Assembly: GCA_029261155.1 (NCBI GenBank)
Contig: JAJDBW010000040.1
Coordinates: 1 to 64,000, forward strand
DNA from: Nitrospirota bacterium
GTDB lineage: Bacteria; Nitrospirota; Nitrospiria; SBBL01; JAADHI01
Direction of reading: 5' to 3'
DNA: 64,000 bases
Below, piece by piece: positions 1 through 8,233 of the stretch. Both the position numbers and the translations under genes were made by a program. A model generated the notes under the pieces. The model ran no database searches. It was not told the DNA's origin and saw nothing but the letters and a program-made list of their open reading frames with translations. Position 1 is the stretch's first letter. Every line of letters starts with the position of its first letter.

Positions 1-386
1 GTGATCTATTTTTCGATACATGGACTCTCCTGGTGCACGCTTTTGGAGGGGGAACGGGTTATTTCTTTGCACTTCAGACATTATACTGAAACTAAATTAT
101 TTTTAAAATCAAAAACTTAGATGTTTTTCAGCAAGCCCTAATTAAATTCAGATTACCATAAAAAAGGAGGACCTGCTGTTAACTTGTACAGGTAGCGAAT
201 TCGAGAAGAAACCTCACGCAGATTGGAAAATATTAAAAAACACCATTACGGGAAGAAGTCCATAATGATTAATAATTTATATTTCACGTGAAAAGGAGTG
301 GCATTATCCGTGCTATTCTTTAATATGTTCTCACTTTTTACGACATTCCATTTTCAAAATTCTTTTTTCTAAATTAAAGCATTAAA
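1..386. other. Left-edge AT-rich stretch, possible gene tail
   Basis: No complete gene is visible. On the + strand one frame is open from base 1 to a TAG at 118-120 (39 codons) and another from base 3 to a TGA at 87-89, so the tail of a gene lying off the left edge is possible, but neither frame can be preferred. The rest is AT-rich. It contains a 12-bp palindrome, TTTCACGTGAAA, at 282-293. No terminator for the leftward gene ending at 387 was recognised. Confidence 0.3.
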
Positions 387-1886
387 TCAGAAACAAAACC
401 TCCCCTCCCGAATCATCCCTCCAATTGTTTCCAGTTCCTTTTTAAGAGAACGGTCCTCATCAAGCGCCGGGATTTGGGATCGCAGGATGGCCACGCCCTT
501 TGCTACGCCTCGGCCCGGTTTTAGTGGCGCGTGGAAAGCGATGCCTTCGGCGGCGGCGAAGAGTTCGACGGCGAGAATGCCTTCGACATTCCAGACGATC
601 TGCTGGAGTTTGAGGGCCGCGCCCATGGCCATGCTCACGTAATCTTCTTGATTAACAGAAGTGGGAATGGAATCGACCGAGGCGGGATTGGCCAGCACTT
701 TGCACTCGGAGGCGAGCGCTGCGGCGGCAACCTGCGGCATCATTAGGCCGGAATGCAGGCCTGGGCGTTTTGTTAAAAAGAGGGGCAGGTCGATGGCTTC
801 CGGATCGATCAATTGGGCAATGCGGCGCTCCGAAATTACCCCCAGCTGCGTGAGTGCAATGGCGAGGTAGTCAAGCGCCAAGGCGATGGGATGGCCGTGA
901 AAATTGCCGCCGGATAAAATTTCGCCAGTATCGGGAAAGACAATCGGATTGTCGGTGACGCTGTTCATCTCCGTGGTCAAGGTCCGGCAGACGCCATCCA
1001 AAGCATCGCGCACCGCGCCGTGAACCTGAGGGATGCAGCGGATGGAATAAGGATCTTGCACGCGGCTGCACTGAATGTGAGAGGCTCGGATCTCGCTTTT
1101 GGCCAAGAGCTTGCGCAGGGTTTTGGCGACTTGCATCTGTCCGGGATGCGGGCGGATTTTTTGGATCTTGAGATCGAAGGCGGTCGGCGTGCCCATGAGG
1201 GCTTCGAGCGACATCGCTCCGGCGAGATCGGCCGTATCGGCCAAACGCTCAGCAGTATGTAATGCGAGCAGGCCCAAACTCAATGAGCATTGCGTGCCAT
1301 TGACGAGGGATAAACCTTCTTTGGCTTCGAGCTTAATGGGTGCAAGGCCAGCGCGTTTTAATGCGGCTTTGCCGGACATTTTTTTACCCTTGAAGATCGC
1401 CTCGCCTTCGCCGATCAGCGGCAAGGCAAGATGAGCCAGGGGAATGAGGTCGCCACTGGCCCCGACAGAACCTCGGCTGGGAATGAGGGGATGCAATCCT
1501 TTATTGAGGAAGTCGGCGAGCCGCTCGACGATGACAGGACGCACGCCAGAATAACCCTTCGCCAAAACCAGGGCCCGTAGAAGGATCATCCCACGGGTTT
1601 CGGTTTCCGAGAGCGGGGGTCCGAAGCCGCAGGCATGGCTTCTTAGCAGGTTCACTTGAAGCGTCTTAATCTCATCGCCGCTAATCCGCTGGTCAGCCAA
1701 TTTCCCAAAACCGGTGGTCACGCCATAGACCACGTCGCCGTCCTTAAGGTGTTTTTCGACGACCTTGCGGGCGCGCTTCATTTTTTGTATCGCCTGTGGC
1801 GACACACGCACCGGGCGATGGTACAGAACAACATCGTAAAATTCGGAGCGTTTTATCTTGTTTCCCGTCAGGCTTAATGCTTTCAT
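387..1886 (-). CDS. hutH: Histidine ammonia-lyase (HAL/PAL family)
   Basis: 499 residues, the usual length for aromatic amino acid lyases, which form homotetramers in the cytoplasm and deaminate His to urocanate. The MIO prosthetic group precursor Ala-Ser-Gly is at 143-145 (GSVGASGDLIPLAH). The substrate-selectivity position reads Ser-His (RSHACGFG, His84), as in histidine lyases rather than tyrosine/phenylalanine lyases. It lies 2 nt downstream of the FAD oxidoreductase gene and is almost certainly co-transcribed with it. No hutU, hutI or hutG is adjacent, so a role outside the classical Hut pathway stays open. The family call is secure; the substrate is inferred. Confidence 0.92.
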   Translation of the reverse strand: MKALSLTGNKIKRSEFYDVVLYHRPVRVSPQAIQKMKRARKVVEKHLKDGDVVYGVTTGFGKLADQRISGDEIKTLQVNLLRSHACGFGPPLSETETRGMILLRALVLAKGYSGVRPVIVERLADFLNKGLHPLIPSRGSVGASGDLIPLAHLALPLIGEGEAIFKGKKMSGKAALKRAGLAPIKLEAKEGLSLVNGTQCSLSLGLLALHTAERLADTADLAGAMSLEALMGTPTAFDLKIQKIRPHPGQMQVAKTLRKLLAKSEIRASHIQCSRVQDPYSIRCIPQVHGAVRDALDGVCRTLTTEMNSVTDNPIVFPDTGEILSGGNFHGHPIALALDYLAIALTQLGVISERRIAQLIDPEAIDLPLFLTKRPGLHSGLMMPQVAAAALASECKVLANPASVDSIPTSVNQEDYVSMAMGAALKLQQIVWNVEGILAVELFAAAEGIAFHAPLKPGRGVAKGVAILRSQIPALDEDRSLKKELETIGGMIREGRFCF

Positions 1887-1888
1887 CG

Positions 1889-3124
1889 CTATTTTAATTC
1901 CATCGGTTTAATGCCCTTCTTTCCGGAAAACCGGAAGACGTTTTTAATGACGCGCGTCTGATAGTTTAGAACAAATCGAATTGCGGTCCCAACGCGGTAA
2001 TCAAAAACCAGGGCCTTCAATTCGGACAAGGAGAAAGTCTTCAGCGCCGAGAGCATTAAGTCCACCTTTTCATCGTCCGCTTCGCGATAGATTTTGTTCG
2101 TGAGGGCCTCGGAAATCAGCCAATGTAGGCCGCTGCTTCGGCGCATCTCGAATTGGTAGCGTCGGAAGGATCGGGTCTTTCCTTCTAAATAGGACGTAAT
2201 GTGTTTGGCCGCGACGCGCCCACAGCGAAGGGCGTGACGGATGCCCTCGAAGGTGAGGGGGTTGACGGTGGAGACAGCATCGCCAATGGCCAAGACATTA
2301 CCCTCAAAGTAGCGGTCGCGCTGATGCAGGGTGTAGGCAATGGTTTTGCCGTGCTGGTCGAGGATTTTAAAATCCGGGGTTTGAATGCAGCTTGCGATCA
2401 AGTGGTCGAGATAAAAACGAAAAGAAGCTTCATGCGGAACGACTTGCTCATGAGGAAAATTCCGGCCCACACCCACCTTGAGACGATTGGCCGCCATTGG
2501 AAAAATCCAGGCATAACCCTGCGGCATCCACTTTTGTCCGATAAAAAAAGAGAGCGCATCGGCGTGACGCTTGTACACATCGTCCGGCACCTCGATCAAA
2601 AACTCGACGCCCGTGCCGACGATGGCCGCAGCTGGACTTTTCCCCCCACCCAGCACCTTGCGTTCCGTCCCCGTGGCATCGATGAGGACCTGCGTTTCGT
2701 AGCTGAGCGTGTTCCCCGTTGCGGCCTCTTTTAATCGAACAAGGGCCTTTCCCCCCTGTTGTTCGTAAGCTTCAAAGGACCAACCCAGAAGGACCTTGCC
2801 CTTATGCCCCGAAAGATCATCGGCTAAAAAGCGGCGGAGTTTTTGGAAATCCAAAACGAGGGCGACAGGCTTGTCCGCCTGCCAGCAATGTGCATCCTGG
2901 GAGGAGGCAATTTTAATTTGATTGCAGTAGGCCCCGACGACGGAATGCGGCAAATCAAAGTCGTCCAGGACTTCGAGGGTCGAGCCGCCGCTGGAAAAAT
3001 CCTTGGCGGCAAAGTCCTTCTCTTTTTCGACAAGCAGCACGCGATAGCCCGCCTTGGCCAAGGCCCGCGCGCATTCGCCCCCCGCCGGTCCGGCCCCAAT
3101 GATGACGGCATCTACCTGCTTCAT
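1889..3124 (-). CDS. Geranylgeranyl-reductase-family FAD oxidoreductase
   Basis: 411 residues. The N-terminus is a classic FAD-binding Rossmann fold (VIIGAGPAGGECARALAKAG, residues 8-27). A second FAD motif follows around 275-300, with NVLAIGDAVSTVNPLTFEGI typical of the GGR/flavin-dependent halogenase superfamily. Members reduce isoprenoid chains or oxidise and halogenate aromatic substrates; which applies here cannot be read from sequence. The start has a good AAGGAG Shine-Dalgarno. The gene is first in a two-gene unit with hutH. Pairing of a lyase with a flavoenzyme resembles parts of aromatic pigment clusters, but no polyketide synthase genes accompany it. Confidence 0.8.
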   Translation of the reverse strand: MKQVDAVIIGAGPAGGECARALAKAGYRVLLVEKEKDFAAKDFSSGGSTLEVLDDFDLPHSVVGAYCNQIKIASSQDAHCWQADKPVALVLDFQKLRRFLADDLSGHKGKVLLGWSFEAYEQQGGKALVRLKEAATGNTLSYETQVLIDATGTERKVLGGGKSPAAAIVGTGVEFLIEVPDDVYKRHADALSFFIGQKWMPQGYAWIFPMAANRLKVGVGRNFPHEQVVPHEASFRFYLDHLIASCIQTPDFKILDQHGKTIAYTLHQRDRYFEGNVLAIGDAVSTVNPLTFEGIRHALRCGRVAAKHITSYLEGKTRSFRRYQFEMRRSSGLHWLISEALTNKIYREADDEKVDLMLSALKTFSLSELKALVFDYRVGTAIRFVLNYQTRVIKNVFRFSGKKGIKPMELK

Positions 3125-3159
3125 CGCTTCTCCTTAAAGGATGACGAGCAACCGTCGCA

Positions 3160-3188
3160 AACATAGCATTATCCGCAGAAGCTGACAA
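3160..3188 (-). promoter_or_regulatory. Sigma70-type promoter of the FAD oxidoreductase-hutH unit
   Basis: On the minus strand, TTGTCA (3188-3183) is followed by a 17-nt spacer and TATGTT (3165-3160), about 36 nt upstream of the start codon at 3124. The fit to consensus is 5/6 and 4/6. It is arranged divergently from the channel promoter. Confidence 0.5.
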
Positions 3189-3227
3189 GATTTTCCCGCT
3201 CCGCCGTCGCCGTGCATTCCCGGACAA

Positions 3228-3256
3228 TTGGCAAAGCTTACCGTTTTCGATATACA
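3228..3256 (+). promoter_or_regulatory. Sigma70-type promoter of the channel gene
   Basis: TTGGCA (3228-3233), a 17-nt spacer and TATACA (3251-3256), placed 60 nt before the ATG at 3316. Spacing is optimal and the -35 box matches 5/6. Confidence 0.5.
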
Positions 3257-3315
3257 ATATTCAGTATACTCCGGCACAGCATTCTTCAAGGCATCCATCG
3301 AACAAGGCAGGGCCC

Positions 3316-3744
3316 ATGTTACTCGCAATGGTCTATGGCACCGCGTTGGTCTTTTTGAACATCTTCGTTCATTACGAAGCCCTGCGCTTGATCGTAAAAT
3401 TGCTGCCCAAGCTAAAAATGCCGCCCCGCAACCGAATGGTGGTCGTCGTTTTTGCGACCTTCCTGGCCCATACCATTGAGGTTTGGCTTTACGCCATCGC
3501 CTATTACTTTTTGGATACCTATCACGAGATGGGTCACTTCGTCGGCGTACACAAGGCGCAATTTTTCGACTACGTCTATTTTTCCGCCGTCACCTACACC
3601 TCCCTCGGTTTTGGGGATGTGTATCCTACCGGCCCCCTCCGCCTCATCACCGGCATTGAGGCCTTAAACGGCTTGCTGCTGATTGCATGGTCCGCTTCCT
3701 TTACCTATTTGGCCATGGAAAAGTTTTGGGATCTGCATCGGTAG
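3316..3744 (+). CDS. Two-TM potassium channel family protein
   Basis: 142 residues with the minimal ion channel layout: a first hydrophobic helix (about 1-21), a second (about 40-62), a pore loop and a last helix (about 113-135). The pore contains TSLGFGD, a K+ selectivity filter of the TxGxGD type, preceded by the usual aromatic pore helix (DYVYFSAVTYTS). It probably forms a tetrameric K+ pore in the inner membrane. There is no cytoplasmic RCK/TrkA domain, so gating is unknown. A decayed duplicate of its last 40 codons lies at 4491-4611, beyond the HigBA module. Confidence 0.85.
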   Translation: MLLAMVYGTALVFLNIFVHYEALRLIVKLLPKLKMPPRNRMVVVVFATFLAHTIEVWLYAIAYYFLDTYHEMGHFVGVHKAQFFDYVYFSAVTYTSLGFGDVYPTGPLRLITGIEALNGLLLIAWSASFTYLAMEKFWDLHR

Positions 3745-3800
3745 AAAGCATTTTACAAGGTTGATTCTATGTTTACTTACTTTGCGATCTTTCTTTCAGG

Positions 3801-3829
3801 TTGACATCTGTCACGTGACAGATTACACT
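3801..3829 (+). promoter_or_regulatory. higBA promoter with palindromic operator in the spacer
   Basis: TTGACA (3801-3806, perfect -35), a 17-nt spacer and TACACT (3824-3829). A perfect 18-bp palindrome, ATCTGTCACGTGACAGAT, occupies 3806-3823, filling the whole spacer. A HigA dimer or HigBA complex bound there would block RNA polymerase. The expected transcription start, about 7 nt after the -10, coincides with the higB ATG at 3836, and no Shine-Dalgarno is present, so the toxin message may be leaderless. Confidence 0.7.
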
Positions 3830-3835
3830 ACAACA

Positions 3836-4117
3836 ATGATTAAAACCTTTGCGGATCGGCACACGCAAATCCTGTACGAAACGGGGAAGTCCAAACGGCT
3901 CCCTCCCGGAATTTGGAAAAGGGCCCTTCGGAGGCTGGAATATATCGATTTGGCCACCCGCGTGGACGATCTTAAGACGCCACCGAGCAACCGGCTTCAT
4001 AAACTGCAAAAGGACCGAATCGGCCAGCATGCCATCGCCGTGAATGACCAGTGGCGGATTTGTTTTCGGTTTTCCGGTGGCGACGCCTACGATGTCGAAT
4101 TTACCGATTATCATTAA
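3836..4117 (+). CDS. higB: HigB-type toxin (RelE/ParE superfamily)
   Basis: 93 residues from the ATG at 3836. The frame is open further upstream, but an upstream start would run through the promoter and operator. HigB toxins are ribosome-dependent mRNA endonucleases. Family features include the N-terminal IKTFADRHTQ strand, the PPSNRLHKLQKDR segment and the C-terminal strand pair QWRICFRFSGGDAYDVEFTDYH-like core, ending in Asp-Tyr-His as in many HigB proteins. It precedes the antitoxin by 13 nt, the inverted toxin-first order typical of higBA. Confidence in family is high; activity is untested. Confidence 0.9.
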   Translation: MIKTFADRHTQILYETGKSKRLPPGIWKRALRRLEYIDLATRVDDLKTPPSNRLHKLQKDRIGQHAIAVNDQWRICFRFSGGDAYDVEFTDYH

Positions 4118-4130
4118 ATCGAGGAGCATT

Positions 4131-4445
4131 ATGAGTATTCCTAACAAAAGAAAAAGAAAGATTCGTCCCACCCATCCCGGCGAAATCTTAAGGGAGGATT
4201 TCCTGCCGGATTACGGCCTCACGGTGTCGCATTTTTCCAAGGCATTGGGGGTATCACGGCAGACGGTGAATGAACTGCTCCGGGAACGGCGCGCAGTGAG
4301 TCCGGAAATGGCGCTTCGTCTTTCGTGCTTATTCGGCAACAGCCCGGAGTTTTGGTTGAACGCGCAACTTGCCGTGGATCTCTGGGATGCAGAAAAGAAA
4401 ATTAAAAAAAAGATAGACCGAATTTTACCCTTGGATGCGGCATAA
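4131..4445 (+). CDS. higA: HigA-type antitoxin (XRE helix-turn-helix)
   Basis: 104 residues, started at the ATG at 4131 behind a GAGGAG Shine-Dalgarno. The family hallmark HPGEILREDFL is at the start, followed by an HTH (LTVSHFSKALGVSRQTVNELL) and the ALRLSCLFGNSPEFWLNAQ segment common to HigA/VapI antitoxins. It neutralises HigB and should repress the promoter at 3801-3829 through the 18-bp palindrome. The C-terminus is Lys-rich (EKKIKKKIDRI). Confidence 0.92.
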   Translation: MSIPNKRKRKIRPTHPGEILREDFLPDYGLTVSHFSKALGVSRQTVNELLRERRAVSPEMALRLSCLFGNSPEFWLNAQLAVDLWDAEKKIKKKIDRILPLDAA

Positions 4446-4490
4446 CGAACGTCTGGGTTCCGGCCTTTACACCAATGACCACATAGCAGA

Positions 4491-4611
4491 TCCCACCGGC
4501 CCCCTCCGCCTCATCACCTGCAACGAAGCCCTCAACGGCTTGCTGTTCATCGCCAGGTCCACTTCTTATACTTATCTGGCGATGGAAAGGTTCTAGGATC
4601 TGCATCGGTAA
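4491..4611 (+). pseudogene. Decayed duplicate of the channel gene 3' end
   Basis: Bases 4491-4610 align without gaps to 3624-3743 of the channel gene, with 99 of 120 positions identical by direct count. The reading frame is kept (TGPLRLIT, EALNGLL, YTYLAMERF), but the Trp codon of the final FWDLHR is now TAG. The preceding selectivity-filter region is missing or scrambled. Weak similarity may extend left to about 4448. It is not expected to give a functional product. The HigBA module therefore lies between an intact channel gene and this relic. Confidence 0.85.
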
Positions 4612-4732
4612 GAAAAGTGAAGGATGTATACTCATTTAACCTATGAAATAATACTAAATATCACGTGATTCTACCTTATAGATAGATAATTACTTTCCAC
4701 AATAAATTTTCCCATATCTAGAAGCCGAGAAA

Positions 4733-5626
4733 ATGTTAATGAGATTCAAGACCGTCCTTGCAGATGTTAAATCAGACCTGATTAGAACAACCGTGGTGAC
4801 TATTATTCTCTCTGTAGTGGCATCAGCTCAGGCAATAATGAGCGAGGGAATCTACACTGAATACAAGCAACCGTTTTTTATAGTCCTGTTATTTATTCTT
4901 TTCTTTTTCGTAATGTTGTTTGTGAATCTGGTTGTCCGTAGTCACTTATTCTTAGTCAAATTAGGTTCCGTAATTATTATTGGTTTGATATTCGTTATAT
5001 CCTATTTTGCATTCTTGAATTACACTTACAAAGGATTGCAACACAATAGATCTGAGTATATATTTATAGTCTTTTACCCCGATAACGTATCCAGCCCTTC
5101 ACTAAAAAGAAGTATTGAAAATGGAATGAGAGAACTTCCGAGAAGATTAATTGGTTTAGAAAATACTTACAGGATTAAAAAGATAGCTCTTCCGGCTTCA
5201 TTTAATTTTGATCACTCATTATTAAAGGAATATGTAGATCAATCGCCCTATGTAATTAGCTATGTGCAGGTGATTCCCGATGGAAAACAGGCGTTTCTCA
5301 AACTGGGTTTTCCATCAGCAGTACCTTATTATCGTATGGGGTTTAAGATCGTTGAGAATATTTCCTATGAAGACCAGGAGTTACATGTGAAATTCCAAGG
5401 CAGAACAGATAATTATAATATCTCTCTCGAACTCCTTACAAAAATTTCACCTATTCATTATGGCATTGATGATATGGAGCTCAAGATAGGTATCAGTCAG
5501 AGTTCAATTTTATTGCGACGTTCTGAACATGTGAAAAGCTTACTCAGTCCTGCGGGAAATGGGTTAATTGTTAATCACAATAATATTTCGGGGAGTGTCT
5601 ATTTTGCACTCACATCAGGACTTTGA
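4733..5626 (+). CDS. Unknown membrane protein, AT-rich islet (N-terminal half?)
   Basis: 297 residues, not recognised. Three hydrophobic segments lie near 19-36, 48-68 and 74-95, then about 200 residues of mixed alpha/beta character with no obvious motif. Base composition is much more AT-rich than the neighbours, suggesting acquisition. The gene ends at a TGA (5624-5626). The same frame continues open for 583 codons after it, and the first 44 of those, before any plausible start codon, read like protein. It may therefore be the N-terminal part of one longer gene broken by a nonsense mutation. A second ATG at 4739 is an equally possible start. Confidence 0.6.
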   Translation: MLMRFKTVLADVKSDLIRTTVVTIILSVVASAQAIMSEGIYTEYKQPFFIVLLFILFFFVMLFVNLVVRSHLFLVKLGSVIIIGLIFVISYFAFLNYTYKGLQHNRSEYIFIVFYPDNVSSPSLKRSIENGMRELPRRLIGLENTYRIKKIALPASFNFDHSLLKEYVDQSPYVISYVQVIPDGKQAFLKLGFPSAVPYYRMGFKIVENISYEDQELHVKFQGRTDNYNISLELLTKISPIHYGIDDMELKIGISQSSILLRRSEHVKSLLSPAGNGLIVNHNNISGSVYFALTSGL

Positions 5627-5758
5627 AGCTACTACAAGCTAATTGGAAAGAACGATGCTAACTGTGAACTGCTATTAAATTATTTAGATTTCGATACCGT
5701 AGATAGTATAAAGAATAACTTCCCCTATTTCCTTTGGTCCGATCTTAAGCCTTGCATA

Positions 5759-7375
5759 TTGAATACACCACTCAAGAGCAAAATGCAGATGTTTGCCTAT
5801 ATGTCTCCCTCACAACAAGTTGAGTTGAAATCATCACTACTTCGGCTCTTGTTATATGAAAATGAGTCATTCGATTATCTATCTTTATCGGAATTTTATG
5901 ACGATAATAGGATCTTTGACATAGTAGGCAAAATCGGGAAAAGTTGTAGATTGAGTTTAGGTTCAGACCCTAGAACATCAGCGGAGTGTTTGAATAAATT
6001 ATTGTTGGATAAGCCTGATTTCTTGAAAAATTATCCCACGCTAAGGGGTATGTTATTGGATGAGATAGACCTACTGTATAACAATTGGTTATTGGTTAAC
6101 ATGACGAACATGACATCGGAACAGTTGGTAGATTTTGTGGAATTCATCCATTCCAATTATCGGTCTTTGGGTGTGCCTGAAAAGGCGTGCGGATTGAATT
6201 GGGACTTTATTTTTACGGGCTACTTGTTAAATGCGATTAAGTCGGAAAAACAAAGTATCTCTGCAAGGATAGATGAATTTTCTTCTTACATAGGAAAAAC
6301 GTATTCGGTAATAGAATGTGATAATTTAACCTTTCTAGGAACGAAGGCAAGTTTACTAACAATGGGAACAGAGGGGGGCAAGAAAATAGAGCGGCTTAGC
6401 AATACCATCTCAACTGGTATTAAAGATGATGTATTGGCATCTGAGATGGTTGCTATGGTCCTAAGGGAGTTGGAAGAAATTTTTGTTTATCTTGAGTTTA
6501 ATGATATTCCTAAATTCGTTCAAATCTTAGAAAAAAGCCTGGAAGGAGGAGGAGAAAAACTGATTGCATCATACCTAACCCAGCTTGCCAACGAGCTTAG
6601 ATTTCAAGAAGAAGACGCATATAACCTCACAAAACGATTAATTGAAAACATGCCCTACGAAATAAAAACCCTGAAACTAAATGATCCCGTTTCAAAATGG
6701 ATTGCTGCTTTTGAAGACATCGGTCAGTTGCAAGAGGCTATAGAGGGTGTAAAAATTGAGGTAATAAAGAGCATATCCTTGTTAAGCAACTATTTTCTAG
6801 ATCCATTTTCTCGTCAAATTTTTGTCCTTCTATCAGCTATTAGTGATAAGACATCAACTGAACGGATCAGTGCTCCTATTCAAAATTCGACTTTGGATAA
6901 ACTGGTTCTATATAGCAATCTTCATTTTGGTCATCCCTCACCACAGGAACGACAAACATTGTTACAGCAACTTCGAAATAAGCATGCCTCAACAGAACCA
7001 GAACTAAGACTTCAGCACTATATATTCTACGTTGATTTTCAGAATAAGAATTATGACGATAGCCTAACTTCTCTTGATAAGTTGATTTCATCGAGTGAAT
7101 CTCAACGATTAGATTTCTATAAGTTTGCCTACACAGTTATTAATTCTACGGGAACTGCTTTAAATTGCAAAGTAAACAATGATGCACCTATAATGCTCCT
7201 GAGTCATTTGTTATCTACAAAATTCCATTCGAAGTATTGGGATATTGACGATACTGTTGACACATTCGAGACAAGATTACAATTTTATATTGAACATATT
7301 CTTAAACAAGAGCGGGAGGATTTTCCTGAACTTACAGCAGCTTTAGAAATATGCGTAAAAGGTAAGGCGGCCTAA
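5759..7375 (+). CDS. Unknown helical protein, AT-rich islet (C-terminal half?)
   Basis: 538 residues from a TTG at 5759, but the frame is open back to 5627, directly after the TGA that ends the preceding gene in the same frame. No ATG or convincing ribosome-binding site exists in 5627-5780, so the start is doubtful. The product is Leu-, Asp- and Glu-rich and looks largely alpha-helical (LRLLLYENESFDYLSLSEF; LVMVLRELEEI-like stretches), resembling a helical-repeat protein. No known domain was recognised and there are no transmembrane segments. AT-rich codon use matches the upstream gene and not xth downstream. Either a separate gene or the remainder of a broken 880-codon gene. Confidence 0.5.
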   Translation: MNTPLKSKMQMFAYMSPSQQVELKSSLLRLLLYENESFDYLSLSEFYDDNRIFDIVGKIGKSCRLSLGSDPRTSAECLNKLLLDKPDFLKNYPTLRGMLLDEIDLLYNNWLLVNMTNMTSEQLVDFVEFIHSNYRSLGVPEKACGLNWDFIFTGYLLNAIKSEKQSISARIDEFSSYIGKTYSVIECDNLTFLGTKASLLTMGTEGGKKIERLSNTISTGIKDDVLASEMVAMVLRELEEIFVYLEFNDIPKFVQILEKSLEGGGEKLIASYLTQLANELRFQEEDAYNLTKRLIENMPYEIKTLKLNDPVSKWIAAFEDIGQLQEAIEGVKIEVIKSISLLSNYFLDPFSRQIFVLLSAISDKTSTERISAPIQNSTLDKLVLYSNLHFGHPSPQERQTLLQQLRNKHASTEPELRLQHYIFYVDFQNKNYDDSLTSLDKLISSSESQRLDFYKFAYTVINSTGTALNCKVNNDAPIMLLSHLLSTKFHSKYWDIDDTVDTFETRLQFYIEHILKQEREDFPELTAALEICVKGKAA

Positions 7376-7420
7376 CCTTGACTGAACTTAAATAAACGAT
7401 GAATACATAGGAGTTAATTC

Positions 7421-8185
7421 ATGCGTCTGGTCTCATGGAATGTAAACGGTATTCGTGCCGTGATGAAAAAGGATTTTTTGGCGACACTGGATTCGATGCA
7501 AGCGGATGTCCTTTGCCTACAGGAAACGAAGGCGCAGGACGATCAAGTCCGCGAGGCCTTAGCGGAAATGGAGGGTTATCACCTCTATTCCAACTCGGCG
7601 GTGAAAAAAGGTTATTCGGGGACGGCCATCCTCACGAAGGTGGAACCCGTTGCAGTGCGCTACGATATTGGCATAAAAGAACACGATCAGGAAGGACGTG
7701 TGATTGCGGCGGAATTCGAGCACTACTTTTTGGTGAATGTCTACACGCCCAATTCGGGCGCGGAGTTGAAGCGTCTGGGCTATCGGCAAAAGTGGGATGC
7801 CGATTTTCTGGCCTATCTCCTCGCGCTGCAAAAACAAAAGCCACTCATCCTCTGCGGCGACCTCAATGTGGCGCACCAGCCCATCGACTTGGCGCGGCCC
7901 AAGGCCAACTACAATAAAAGCGCGGGTTACATGCAAGAGGAGATCGACGGCATGCACAATATTGTGGCCTCCGATTTTATCGACACATTTCGATATGAGA
8001 ATCCAGAAAAGGTGAAATACAGCTGGTGGAGTTTCCGCGCGGCGGCGAGAAAGCGAAACGTGGGCTGGAGGATCGATTATTTTTTGACCTCACCGGACCT
8101 GAAAGAAAATATTAAAAATACCGACATCCTCAACGAGGTGATGGGTTCTGACCATTGCCCCGTGGTGCTCGATTTAAAGTTGTGA
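7421..8185 (+). CDS. xth: Exodeoxyribonuclease III (AP endonuclease)
   Basis: 254 residues. It cleaves 5' of abasic sites and degrades 3' ends in base excision repair. ExoIII/EEP-family landmarks are all present in order: SWNVNGIRA near residue 5, LQETKAQ with the metal-binding Glu, the Tyr-containing YSGTAI loop, VYTPN, CGDLNVAH with the catalytic Asp and Asn, WSFRAAARKRNVGWRIDY, and SDHCPV with the catalytic His near the end. An AGGAG Shine-Dalgarno precedes the ATG. It marks the return to normal base composition after the AT-rich islet. Confidence 0.96.
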   Translation: MRLVSWNVNGIRAVMKKDFLATLDSMQADVLCLQETKAQDDQVREALAEMEGYHLYSNSAVKKGYSGTAILTKVEPVAVRYDIGIKEHDQEGRVIAAEFEHYFLVNVYTPNSGAELKRLGYRQKWDADFLAYLLALQKQKPLILCGDLNVAHQPIDLARPKANYNKSAGYMQEEIDGMHNIVASDFIDTFRYENPEKVKYSWWSFRAAARKRNVGWRIDYFLTSPDLKENIKNTDILNEVMGSDHCPVVLDLKL

Positions 8186-8233
8186 TTTCGAACCCTGACT
8201 GATCTATCCGATCTTACAAACAAGGACCGTCTA

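Noticed and set aside
282-293. TTTCACGTGAAA palindrome, with CACGTG also at 3812 and 4662
   Set aside because: The shared core is only 6-8 bp, common by chance in AT-rich DNA; the higBA operator is much longer, so a common regulator is not supported.
3683-4117. Longer HigB with 51 extra N-terminal residues
   Set aside because: The extension is channel-gene DNA in another frame plus the promoter and operator; family alignment begins at the ATG at 3836.
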